From assembly GCA_035529435.1 (NCBI GenBank), contig DATKWS010000137.1:1-22033 (forward strand): DNA of 22,033 bases, given 5' to 3'. A program made the position numbers and the translations under genes. A model generated the notes under the pieces. That model saw only the letters and a program-made list of their open reading frames with translations. It ran no database searches and was not told the origin of the DNA. Below are positions 8,330 to 15,691 of this stretch, piece by piece. Position 1 is the stretch's first letter. Each line of letters starts with the position of its first letter. The stretch is from DATKWS01 sp035529435. Its GTDB lineage: Bacteria > Krumholzibacteriota > Krumholzibacteriia > Krumholzibacteriales > Krumholzibacteriaceae.

Positions 8330-9178
8330 TCAATAACAGCGATCGGAGCCCGGGTCGCCGCAGCACCCCGGGGTGGTACCCTTCTTGCCGGTCTCCTTCT
8401 GCTCCTTTGAATGGGGGCATTCCTTCTGCTCCTTGACCCGGGGACAGCCTCCCATCTTTTTCGCGTGGGGACATTCCTTGGCGCCGCTCATGCAGCCCTC
8501 GCTCCCCTCGTGCTTGCAGCCGGCGTAGGTTCCCTCTTTTCGGTACTTCAGAACGCTCTCGGGATCCTCCCTGAACTGATTCATGCAGGCCTCGCTGCGG
8601 AAGTAGTAGGTGGTCCCGTTGTGCTCCATCTTGAACGGCCAATCCTTGCGAAGTTGCACTTTTCCGGAAATCGGGCACTCGGCGTAGAGGTACGCGTCGG
8701 GATTCGCGGCGAACTTCTTCTTGTTCTCCTCGCTCACGAATTGATAGGTTCTTCCCTCGTACTCCGTCTTGTGCGTCATCTCGCGTACGGGCCGAACCTC
8801 CTGCCCCACCACATCGTAGTTGATCTCGTAGGCGGCGGGATCAGCGAAATACTTCTCCTTGCAAGCGTCGGAACAGAAATGGATCTCGCGGCCCTCGTGC
8901 TCGGCCCGGATGGCCTTCGCCTTATCGATCTCCATTCCGCACACCGCATCGTACGTCTTTCCCGAGGTCACCACTCCGGGGTTCGCCAGGAAATACGCCT
9001 TGCAGCCGGGTTCGCAGAAATAGTACACCGTCCCCTCGTGCTCGGCGCTCGACGCCATCGATTTCTCGAACATGTACCCGCACACCGGGCACAAGACCGT
9101 TTCCTTCTCCCCGGCGGCGGCAAGCGTGAACGACAGTGCGAGCAGTGCGAGGGTGAGCATCACTATGGACTTGCGCAT
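8330..9178 (-). CDS. Exported multi-YHS (TRASH-like) metal-binding protein with Cys/His-rich tail
   Basis: A 282-residue protein with a signal peptide (residues 1-22) and four YHS/TRASH-like units in tandem. Unit 1 (30-68) has Cys30, Cys33, Cys55 and Cys59. Unit 2 (77-117) has Cys80, Cys102 and Cys106. Unit 3 (about 126-163) keeps the YEGRTYQFxSEENKKKFAANP pattern but has no cysteine at all. Unit 4 (166-210) keeps Cys168 and Cys198. A lysine-, Cys- and His-rich tail (221-282) contains two ECPH copies, GGCPR and a final GCCGDPGSDRCY. YHS and TRASH units bind soft or transition metals such as copper, mercury or iron. No metal pump or oxidase gene lies beside it, so the metal is unknown; a periplasmic metal buffer or chaperone is my inference. 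The start follows CTGGAGGT. A terminator follows the gene. Confidence 0.85.
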   Translation of the reverse strand: MRKSIVMLTLALLALSFTLAAAGEKETVLCPVCGYMFEKSMASSAEHEGTVYYFCEPGCKAYFLANPGVVTSGKTYDAVCGMEIDKAKAIRAEHEGREIHFCSDACKEKYFADPAAYEINYDVVGQEVRPVREMTHKTEYEGRTYQFVSEENKKKFAANPDAYLYAECPISGKVQLRKDWPFKMEHNGTTYYFRSEACMNQFREDPESVLKYRKEGTYAGCKHEGSEGCMSGAKECPHAKKMGGCPRVKEQKECPHSKEQKETGKKGTTPGCCGDPGSDRCY

Positions 9179-9190
9179 TACCGATACCTC

Positions 9191-9207
9191 CAGTTAAGAA
9201 TTAACTG
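9191..9207. repeat. Inverted repeat overlapping the leader of the multi-YHS gene
   Basis: CAGTTAA-GAA-TTAACTG is a perfect seven-base inverted repeat with a three-base centre. On the minus strand its last bases run into the Shine-Dalgarno sequence CTGGAGGT, so either protein binding or an RNA hairpin here could affect translation. Confidence 0.55.
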
Positions 9208-9212
9208 ACAAT

Positions 9213-9233
9213 TTTAGTAATGATATTACCAAA
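9213..9233. repeat. Inverted repeat over the -10 box of the multi-YHS gene, candidate operator
   Basis: TTTAGTAAT-GAT-ATTACCAAA has nine-base arms with one mismatch, and the core GTAAT-GAT-ATTAC is perfect. It covers the predicted -10 box (9220-9225). A repressor bound here would block RNA polymerase. I cannot match it to a specific known regulator box. Confidence 0.5.
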
Positions 9234-9248
9234 TGCACGGATCTTCAA
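9220..9248 (-). promoter_or_regulatory. Candidate promoter of the multi-YHS gene
   Basis: On the minus strand TTGAAG (9243-9248) and TATCAT (9220-9225) are separated by exactly 17 bases in an AT-rich stretch. The predicted start lies about 35 bases before the ATG at 9178. Confidence 0.55.
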
Positions 9249-9375
9249 GTGAATTTTGAGCGTCCGGGAAGATTCGACGACCGCGGCCCGGCCACCCTCC
9301 ACCGTCACGAGCGCACGACCCGGCCGCAGGCGCCCCCGGAGCATCGAAGCGCCGGATCCTCCGCAGACCGGCCTC

Positions 9376-11358
9376 TCATCCCATGAAGAGCGGCGCGAAC
9401 ACCAGCGCGACCACCGACATCAGCTTTATCAGGATGTTCATGCTCGGCCCGGACGTATCCTTCAGCGGATCGCCGACCGTATCACCCACGACCGCCGCCG
9501 CATGCACCGGTGTTCCCTTGCCGCCGAGGTTTCCTTCCTCGATCCATTTCTTGCTGTTGTCCCACGTGCCGCCGACATTGGCCATGAAGATGCCCATCAG
9601 GACACCCACCACCGTTGCGCCGGCGAGAAACCCACCGAGCGCCTCGGCGCCGAGCACGATACCGACGACAATGGGCGCGATCACGGCGAGAATACCCGGG
9701 AGCATCATCTCCCTGAGGGCCGATTTCGTCACGATGTCGATGCACCGGCCCGTGTCGGGTTCGGCCGTACCCTCCATGAGGCCTGTGATCTCGCGGAACT
9801 GGCGGCGTATCTCGTGCACCATCTGGTTGGCGGCCCGTCCCACGCCCCGTATGGTGAGTGAAGCGATCAGGAACGGCATCATGGCACCGATGAAGAGACC
9901 GATCACGGTCGTCGAGTCGGAGAGGTTGATCGATTCGAGCCCGACGGTCTTCTGGTAGGCGCTGAAGAGGGCCAATGCCGTGAGGGCCGCCGATCCGATC
10001 GCGAATCCCTTGCCGACCGCCGCGGTCGTGTTTCCGATCGAATCGAGCCGGTCCGTGATCCTGCGGATCTCGGGACCCGCGCCCGACATCTCGGCGATTC
10101 CCCCCGCGTTGTCGGCGATCGGACCGTACGAGTCGGTGGACATGACGACGCCGATGGTTGAGAGCATACCGACCGCCGCCATCGCGATCCCGTAGAGACC
10201 GCCGAAGCGGAACGCGACGAATATCGCCGCGGCGATCGTGAGAATCGGCAGTATCGTGCTCTCGAATCCGACGGCGAGGCCGGTGATGATCGTCGTGGCG
10301 GGACCCGTCTCGCTGGCCTTGGCGACCACCTGCACCGGTTTGCCCGACGTGTAGTACTCGCTCTCGAGGCCGATCAGAATGCCCGCGAAGATACCCGCGA
10401 GAACCGACCAGAACGGATTGACGCTCCCCACGATGCGTGTCACGGCGAAGTAGGCGCCGGCGATGAACAATGCGACGCTCACATACGTGCTGTACCGCAG
10501 CGCCGCCTGGGGCCCGATCTTCTTGAGCGCACCGATGGAGAAAATGCCGAGGATCGATGCAATCAAACCGATACCGATCAATACGAGCGGCAGCGACATC
10601 CACCTGATCGGCGTCGCCATCACCGCGCCGATCGCCATCGCCGCAACGACGCTCCCCACGTAGCTCTCGAAGAGATCGGCTCCCATGCCCGCCGTATCGC
10701 CGACATTGTCGCCGACGTTGTCCGCTATGACACCGGGATTCCGCGGGTCGTCCTCCGGTATGCCGGCCTCGATCTTGCCGACGAGATCGGCGCCGACATC
10801 GGCGCTCTTCGTGTAAACGCCGCCACCGACACGCGCGAACAGCGCGATCGAGCTGGCTCCCATCGCGAATCCGTTGATGATTCGTGGATCCTTGGTGAAG
10901 AAAAAGTAAAATCCGAGTCCGATGACACCGAGCGCCGCGACGGTGAGGCCCATCACCGAACCGCCGCTGAAGGCGATCGAGAGGGCGACCGGAATGCCTC
11001 CGTCCTTGGCGCCCTGGCATGCGCGAACGCTGCTGCGCGTCGCCGCCTCCATGCCGAGGAGGCCGGCCGACATGGAGCAGATCGCCCCGCTCAGAAATGC
11101 GATGGCCGTGTACAGACCGAGCGCCGGTATGAAGGTCAGCACCAGAAACAGGACCATGACGAAGATGGCGATTATCTGGTACTCCCGCTTGAGAAATACG
11201 AAGGCGCCGTGATGTATCTTCTCCGCGATCTTTTGCATCAGTTCGTTCCCCTCGGGCTTGCGCTTCACCTGAAAATAGGTGATGACGGCCATGGCAATAC
11301 CGAGGATGCCAAGCCAGGGAACGATTCTCGTCACGAGAGACAGGACCTGCTCGCTCAT
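9376..11358 (-). CDS. hppA: Membrane-bound ion-translocating pyrophosphatase
   Basis: Hydrolyses pyrophosphate and pumps H+ and/or Na+ across the membrane. It has 660 residues and about 16 hydrophobic segments. The substrate site is intact: SADVGADLVGKIEAGIPEDD (186-204), ADNVGDNVGDTAGMGADLFE (212-231) and the C-terminal VGDTVGDPLKDTSGPS (624-639). The segment GNTTAAVGKGFAIGSAALTA has alanine at 446, where the K+-independent class has lysine, so this should be K+-dependent. Glu231 in DLFESYVG sits at the position used by Na+-pumping members; plant K+-dependent H+ pumps have it four residues later. Na+ or mixed Na+/H+ pumping is therefore likely, but this is inference. The start follows GGGAGGT. 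It has its own promoter at the end of nadE, which lies upstream on the same strand. I saw no clear terminator after it. Confidence 0.96.
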   Translation of the reverse strand: MSEQVLSLVTRIVPWLGILGIAMAVITYFQVKRKPEGNELMQKIAEKIHHGAFVFLKREYQIIAIFVMVLFLVLTFIPALGLYTAIAFLSGAICSMSAGLLGMEAATRSSVRACQGAKDGGIPVALSIAFSGGSVMGLTVAALGVIGLGFYFFFTKDPRIINGFAMGASSIALFARVGGGVYTKSADVGADLVGKIEAGIPEDDPRNPGVIADNVGDNVGDTAGMGADLFESYVGSVVAAMAIGAVMATPIRWMSLPLVLIGIGLIASILGIFSIGALKKIGPQAALRYSTYVSVALFIAGAYFAVTRIVGSVNPFWSVLAGIFAGILIGLESEYYTSGKPVQVVAKASETGPATTIITGLAVGFESTILPILTIAAAIFVAFRFGGLYGIAMAAVGMLSTIGVVMSTDSYGPIADNAGGIAEMSGAGPEIRRITDRLDSIGNTTAAVGKGFAIGSAALTALALFSAYQKTVGLESINLSDSTTVIGLFIGAMMPFLIASLTIRGVGRAANQMVHEIRRQFREITGLMEGTAEPDTGRCIDIVTKSALREMMLPGILAVIAPIVVGIVLGAEALGGFLAGATVVGVLMGIFMANVGGTWDNSKKWIEEGNLGGKGTPVHAAAVVGDTVGDPLKDTSGPSMNILIKLMSVVALVFAPLFMG

Positions 11359-11425
11359 GGTAACCTCCCGTCCAGCAAAGCGGTCGTTTTCGGTGCTGCA
11401 CGCGTGTTCTGCACCGGCTCGAAAA

Positions 11426-11455
11426 CTAATATGTTTTAATGTGATGTGCTGTCAA
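11426..11455 (-). promoter_or_regulatory. Candidate promoter of hppA
   Basis: The minus strand has a perfect TTGACA (11450-11455) two bases after the nadE stop codon, an 18-base spacer and TATTAG (11426-11431, four of six matches). The leader before the ATG at 11358 would be about 60 bases. hppA can thus be read independently of nadE. Confidence 0.55.
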
Positions 11456-11456
11456 G

Positions 11457-12350
11457 CTATTTTGAAACGAGTGATGCCGGCGCCTCACGCATTCTCTCCG
11501 AGAGACGCTTCATCTCGATGACGTATTCGACCGATGTTGCATCGATCCCGAATCTTCCCGTGATTTCCTCCGTACCGAGACCCGCCGAAAACCCCCACAG
11601 AATGGAATCAAGCGTTTCGTAGGTGATCCCCATGATCTCCTCGTCTTTCATGCCGGAGAAGAGATCGGGACTCGGCTGCTTCTCGAGGATGGATGCCGGC
11701 AGCTCGAGATACCGTCCGACCGCGAAAACATGCGTCTTGTAAAGGTGCTTGATCGGGGCACAATCACCGGCATCATCCCCGTACCGTACGAAAAAACCGG
11801 TCTCGTGCTCGGTTCTGTTTGCACAGCTCGCGACGACGAGATTCCGCTCCTCCGCTGCGCGATAGACGGAGACCATCCGCAGGCGATGCTTGATTCGGTG
11901 GAACGCGAGGAACCGATGGAAATGCTTTCCGCCGCCGCCGGTGACATTCGCGAGATACCCCTTCCGTGCTAGTCCCGGGAACATTCGCACCGCCGCCCTC
12001 GTCCCACCGCCGAGCCTGGCGACATCGCTCGCCGCGCTCTCGTAACATCCCAGCTCGGCAAGGGCCGCCGTGAGATCCTGCACGCGATACTCGATACCGA
12101 GCTGCTCTGCGAGCGCGCTCGCATCCCGGACACTCTCCGGCGAGCTGTCCCGCTCGGGAAGAAGGAGCGCGTACACACCCTTCGCTCCGAGCGCTCGAAC
12201 GCAGAGTGCCGCGACAACCGACGAATCAAGACCGCCGCTCAGACCGAGCGCGATCCCCGAGACGCCCCGGCTCTCGACGAACCGCGATATGAATTCCGTG
12301 ATACGCCCGGATTCCCGTGCAGCATCGATCGCCGGTGTCGATTCGACCAT
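11457..12350 (-). CDS. nadE: NAD+ synthetase, NadE type (ammonia-dependent form)
   Basis: ATP-dependent amidation of nicotinic acid adenine dinucleotide to NAD+, releasing AMP and pyrophosphate. The N-type ATP-pyrophosphatase loop is LSGGLDSS (residues 37-44). ANRTEHETGFFVRYGDDAGD and APIKHLYKTHVFAVGRYLELP match the NadE block around the substrate and dimer site. There is no nitrilase (glutaminase) domain in the 297 residues, so ammonia should be the nitrogen donor. The segment that normally reads NIQARxRM is IKHRLRM here, a divergence worth noting. An upstream in-frame ATG would add 18 residues, but AGGAGGGGG just before the ATG at 12350 fixes the start. It is followed on the same strand by hppA, whose substrate is pyrophosphate. 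Confidence 0.85.
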   Translation of the reverse strand: MVESTPAIDAARESGRITEFISRFVESRGVSGIALGLSGGLDSSVVAALCVRALGAKGVYALLLPERDSSPESVRDASALAEQLGIEYRVQDLTAALAELGCYESAASDVARLGGGTRAAVRMFPGLARKGYLANVTGGGGKHFHRFLAFHRIKHRLRMVSVYRAAEERNLVVASCANRTEHETGFFVRYGDDAGDCAPIKHLYKTHVFAVGRYLELPASILEKQPSPDLFSGMKDEEIMGITYETLDSILWGFSAGLGTEEITGRFGIDATSVEYVIEMKRLSERMREAPASLVSK

Positions 12351-12380
12351 GATTCCCCCTCCTGTCCGAACTCGATCGAA

Positions 12381-12409
12381 GGGGCGTTCAACACCGCCCC
12401 GCATGAACG
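12381..12409 (-). promoter_or_regulatory. Overlapping alternative hairpins in the nadE leader
   Basis: GGGGCG (12381-12386) can pair with CGCCCC (12395-12400). CGTTCA (12385-12390) can instead pair with TGAACG (12404-12409). The two stems share bases and exclude each other. They lie between the predicted nadE promoter and its Shine-Dalgarno sequence. A regulatory role is only a possibility, since stems of six pairs also arise by chance. Confidence 0.3.
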
Positions 12410-12421
12410 GTCACGATACGC

Positions 12422-12450
12422 AGTATACGCGAATGCATCGGCCGTTGAAA
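12422..12450 (-). promoter_or_regulatory. Candidate promoter of nadE
   Basis: On the minus strand TTTCAA (12445-12450), a 17-base spacer and TATACT (12422-12427, five of six matches). The -35 box is weak. The leader to the ATG at 12350 would be about 65 bases and contains the alternative hairpins. Confidence 0.4.
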
Positions 12451-12506
12451 GGCGTAAGATACCTCGCCGGATCGTCTCTGTCATGTGATTCCCGCACTCT
12501 TTTCTT

Positions 12507-12534
12507 TTGACATTTTTCCCAGTTTATTTATAAT
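12507..12534 (+). promoter_or_regulatory. Consensus sigma70-type promoter of the tdh-kbl operon
   Basis: TTGACA (12507-12512) and TATAAT (12529-12534) both match the consensus perfectly, with a 16-base spacer in a T-rich stretch. Transcription would start near 12541, leaving a leader of under 30 bases with GGGAGGAG before the ATG at 12569. This predicts strong, mainly constitutive expression. Confidence 0.8.
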
Positions 12535-12568
12535 TTTTCTTTTATCTGGAATAGGGAGGAGAACACGT

Positions 12569-13522
12569 ATGAAGAAAATCTTGGTGACGGGTGCTGCGGG
12601 ACAGATCGGTTCGGAGCTCACCATGGCCCTCAGAAAACGCTACGGAAACGACAACGTCGTCGCAGGCATCAACCGCACGCAGCCCGGACCCGAGGTGCGC
12701 GATTCCGGGCCGATTGAAACCGTCAACTGCACCGATATCAAGGCGATCGAACGCGTGGTAAAGAAATACAAGACCGACACCATCATTCATCTGGCGGCGA
12801 TCCTGTCGGCCGTGGCCGAGGCCAAACCGGCACTGGCCTGGGATGTGAATATCAACGGTCTGTACAATGTACTCGAGGTATCCAGGGAAAATAAATGCAC
12901 CGTCTTCACGCCGAGCTCGATCGGCGCGTTCGGCCTCAGCACCCCGCTGGACAACACACCGCAGGACACGATCCAGCGCCCCAACACGATGTACGGGGTC
13001 ACGAAGGTGTCCGGCGAGCTGCTCTGTGACTACTACCACAAACGCTTCGGCGTCGATACGCGCGGCGTCCGGTACCCGGGCATCATCTCGAACGTCACCC
13101 TGCCGGGCGGCGGCACGACCGACTACGCCGTTGAAATCTTCTACGAGGCTATCAAGAACAAGAAGTACACCTGCTACATCAAGAAGGGCACCTTCCTCGA
13201 CATGATGTACATGCCGGACGCCATAAAGGCGTGCATCGATCTCATGGAGGCGGATCCCGCCGCACTGAAACACCGGAACGCCTTCAACGTGACGGCGATG
13301 AGCTTCGATCCCGAGATAATCACCGCGGAGATCAAGAAGCACATACCGGAATTCAGCATGGATTACGATGTGGATCCGGTCCGGCAGTCGATCGCCGAAT
13401 CCTGGCCCAATGTGATGGATGATTCTTGCGCCCGCGAGGAATGGGGCTGGGAACCCGCGTACGACCTGCCGACCATGACGAAGGACATGATCGAGACATT
13501 GACGCCAAAACTTATCACGTAA
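12569..13522 (+). CDS. tdh: L-threonine 3-dehydrogenase, SDR (epimerase-like) type
   Basis: Oxidises L-threonine to 2-amino-3-ketobutyrate with NAD+. This 317-residue form belongs to the extended short-chain dehydrogenase family, not to the zinc-dependent alcohol dehydrogenase family of E. coli Tdh. The NAD-binding motif is GAAGQIG (residues 8-14), and the catalytic residues are Ser116 or Ser117 with Tyr142 and Lys146 (YGVTK). The block RYPGIISNVTLPGGGTTDYA is typical of SDR threonine dehydrogenases. The open frame extends upstream to 12485, but GGGAGGAG nine bases before the ATG at 12569 and the nucleotide-fold start MKKILVTG fix the start, and the promoter overlaps the extension. It lies 15 bases upstream of kbl, which completes the pathway and supports this call over a sugar epimerase. 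Confidence 0.9.
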   Translation: MKKILVTGAAGQIGSELTMALRKRYGNDNVVAGINRTQPGPEVRDSGPIETVNCTDIKAIERVVKKYKTDTIIHLAAILSAVAEAKPALAWDVNINGLYNVLEVSRENKCTVFTPSSIGAFGLSTPLDNTPQDTIQRPNTMYGVTKVSGELLCDYYHKRFGVDTRGVRYPGIISNVTLPGGGTTDYAVEIFYEAIKNKKYTCYIKKGTFLDMMYMPDAIKACIDLMEADPAALKHRNAFNVTAMSFDPEIITAEIKKHIPEFSMDYDVDPVRQSIAESWPNVMDDSCAREEWGWEPAYDLPTMTKDMIETLTPKLIT

Positions 13523-13537
13523 GAGGAGGAGAATACG

Positions 13538-14773
13538 ATGGGATTGGATAAACTGAACAAAGCCCTCGACGCCGAAGTCGATGAACTGAAAAAGAAAGGC
13601 ACGGCGAAAGGCAAAGAAGCGATTTTCGTCGGCGTCAAGAAACCGGCGGGCAAGAAGGGTCCGCGCTATCTTCTGAAAGGACACGGTGATAAGGAATTCC
13701 TGCGAATGAACTCCAACTCCTACCTCGGCATGTCCCTTGAGGACGACATCATAAAGGCCGAGGAGGCTGCATCGCGCGAATTCGGCGTCGGCCCGGGGGC
13801 CGTTCGTTTCATCAACGGAACGTACGAAGCGCACCGGAATCTGGAGAAGAGACTCGCCGCGTTTCACAACCGCGAGGATGCGATGATCTACAGCGCCGCC
13901 TACGCCACGACGATCGGCGCCTTCGCGGCCCTCACCACGAAGGACACAATCATCATCAGCGACGAGCTGAATCACAACTGCATCATCATGGCGATCAGGC
14001 TCTCCCGCCCCGCCGACAAGAAGATCTACAAGCACAACAACATGGAGGAGCTGGAACAGCACATCAAGGACTCGATCGGGAAGGCGAAGCGGATCGTCAT
14101 CGTTACCGACGGCATCTTCAGCATGCGGGGTGATTACGCACCCCTCGACGTCATTTCGGATCTCTCGAAGAAGTATGACAAGGAATTTCCCGAGAACATC
14201 GTGGTGATGGTCGATGATTCCCACGGCATCGGCGCGTACGGCGAGACCGGACGGGGAACGGAGGAGATTACGAAGGCCGACGGCGTCGACGTGCTGGTCG
14301 GAACGCTCGGCAAGGCCTTCGGTGTGAACGGCGGGTACGTGACGGCAAGCGAATCCGTCACCCGCTACCTGCGGGAGAAGGCCGTCACCTACATCTATTC
14401 CAACCCGATAACCGTCGGCGAGGCGGCCGCGGCCCTCAAGGTGATCAAATTCGCCGACAGCGAGGCCGGCCGCGAGCGGCTGAAGCACGTCGGGAAACTG
14501 ACAAAACGGTTCGAGAACGGGCTGAAGGAACTCGGATTCGAGATAATCGAGAGCCCGCATCCGATCGTTCCGCTCATGGTCAGGGACACGCAGAAGACGA
14601 CGGATATCGTGAAGTTCCTGTTCGAGAACGGCATCCTGGCAACCGGCCTCAACTACCCCGTCGTTCCGAAGGGGGACCAGACGATCCGCTTCCAGGTGAA
14701 CGGGAACCACACGGAGCACGACATCGATACCGTTCTCTCGGTTCTGGCGGAGTACCGGAAGCAGGCGGGTTGA
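13538..14773 (+). CDS. kbl: 2-amino-3-ketobutyrate CoA ligase (glycine C-acetyltransferase)
   Basis: PLP enzyme that splits 2-amino-3-ketobutyrate with CoA into glycine and acetyl-CoA, the second step of threonine breakdown. The 411 residues cover the alpha-oxoamine synthase fold: NSNSYLGMS, ELNHNCII, TDGIFSMRGDYAPL, VMVDDSHGIGAYGETGRGT (Asp226 and His229 near PLP) and the Schiff-base lysine Lys259 in VGTLGKAFGVNGG. Sequence alone leaves 8-amino-7-oxononanoate synthase as an alternative, but the preceding threonine dehydrogenase, only 15 bases upstream, makes Kbl the better call. GAGGAGGAG precedes the start. A strong terminator follows the stop codon by about 30 bases. Confidence 0.9.
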   Translation: MGLDKLNKALDAEVDELKKKGTAKGKEAIFVGVKKPAGKKGPRYLLKGHGDKEFLRMNSNSYLGMSLEDDIIKAEEAASREFGVGPGAVRFINGTYEAHRNLEKRLAAFHNREDAMIYSAAYATTIGAFAALTTKDTIIISDELNHNCIIMAIRLSRPADKKIYKHNNMEELEQHIKDSIGKAKRIVIVTDGIFSMRGDYAPLDVISDLSKKYDKEFPENIVVMVDDSHGIGAYGETGRGTEEITKADGVDVLVGTLGKAFGVNGGYVTASESVTRYLREKAVTYIYSNPITVGEAAAALKVIKFADSEAGRERLKHVGKLTKRFENGLKELGFEIIESPHPIVPLMVRDTQKTTDIVKFLFENGILATGLNYPVVPKGDQTIRFQVNGNHTEHDIDTVLSVLAEYRKQAG

Positions 14774-14805
14774 TCACCCGGAACAGGTGTTGCGTCACAT
14801 GCGCG

Positions 14806-14834
14806 AAGCGCCCCCCCCGGGGGGGCGCTTTTTT
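14806..14834 (+). terminator. Rho-independent terminator of tdh-kbl
   Basis: AAGCGCCCCC pairs with GGGGGCGCTT around a short C/G loop, followed by TTTT. It lies between the convergent kbl and DUF169 genes. Only the plus-strand copy is followed by a T-tract. Confidence 0.9.
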
Positions 14835-14877
14835 ATGGCCTTATTGAAAATGCGCGCCGCGTTGCGCGAGCTCCGTT

Positions 14878-15639
14878 TCACGGGCGCTTCGTTATACCGC
14901 GGCTCCTTATCAACTCGTTCCACCACTCCCTGTCGAGGAACGCACCATCGGGAACATTCACCATCCGCTCGAAGTGACCCGGGGAGACGGTCAGGCAGAG
15001 TATCCCGGGGGGAACGTATTTACGCATCGCGATGTCGGTGCACCCGAGCACCGCGCGCTCGCGCTTCTGGTTCTCCAGCTCCCGCAACATGAGTCCGCAG
15101 CCGGACGAGAAGGGCGCATGGATGAAGTCGGGATCGGACGACCAGTACGATGCGAGCGTCATGAGGGCCGAGAGGCGGTCCGGATCGGCGAAAAATGTCA
15201 CGCTTCGCACCTCGTCCCACCGTTCGATGCGCAGCGGTCCGATGAGAATCGTATCGCCCGTGGGGGCCGGCGGCTCCGCCCTGTCGAGAAACTCCTGTGC
15301 GAGCTCCGCGCTCGCCTTCAGCCCCTCTCCCACCGGGGCACCCTCGCCGTCGGTGAGAAAATGCGCCATGTACGGAGGGTATTTTCTCTCGAATCCGAAT
15401 GCCCGTTGTGCACCGGGGCAGCCGCTTTGCGGATTCGCAAAATCACCCGCACCGTGCTCGATCACGAGCGTTTTTCCCTCCATCCATCCCTTGTAGTAGG
15501 CAAAGCAGCATGCCCGCCCCGTGGCCCTGATGACCGGCTCGAACGTCGTATCCGGCGGGCAGTCGTAGACGGCGATGATCGGCGTTTCGAGATGCAGCTT
15601 CTTTTTCAGAAGGTCGATCGCATCTTGCGTCGGTGGCAT
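14878..15639 (-). CDS. DUF169 family protein
   Basis: A 253-residue protein that I assign to DUF169 (COG2043), a family without an established function. Family-like features are the N-terminal PIIAVYDCPPD, the ACCFAYYKGW segment (Cys44 and Cys45), SSGCG (Cys181) and VLGCTDIAMRKYVP (Cys200). There is no signal peptide or membrane segment, so it should be cytoplasmic. Seven cysteines (27, 44, 45, 74, 181, 200, 205) are more than usual for this length and could mean a metal or redox role, but that is speculation. It lies 52 bases downstream of the metallopeptidase on the same strand and may be its operon partner. The ribosome site is a weak AAAGG. Confidence 0.75.
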   Translation of the reverse strand: MPPTQDAIDLLKKKLHLETPIIAVYDCPPDTTFEPVIRATGRACCFAYYKGWMEGKTLVIEHGAGDFANPQSGCPGAQRAFGFERKYPPYMAHFLTDGEGAPVGEGLKASAELAQEFLDRAEPPAPTGDTILIGPLRIERWDEVRSVTFFADPDRLSALMTLASYWSSDPDFIHAPFSSGCGLMLRELENQKRERAVLGCTDIAMRKYVPPGILCLTVSPGHFERMVNVPDGAFLDREWWNELIRSRGITKRP

Positions 15640-15691
15640 GGCAGCCTTTCTGCGTTATGTGCTCGGCGCACCGCGTGGGTCGTGCGCGCCG

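Noticed and set aside
9482..11401. A 639-codon minus-strand frame overlapping hppA
   Set aside because: It is an out-of-frame reading of hppA, rich in Arg, His and Gly, without the membrane segments of the true frame.
12569..13522. UDP-glucose 4-epimerase or other sugar epimerase as identity of the SDR protein
   Set aside because: The GVRYPGIIS...PGGGTTDYA block and the adjacent kbl gene fit threonine dehydrogenase better.
12542..14719. A 725-codon minus-strand open frame opposite tdh and kbl
   Set aside because: It is antisense to two well-supported genes, shows no family motifs and covers their promoter. Long antisense frames are common in GC-rich DNA.
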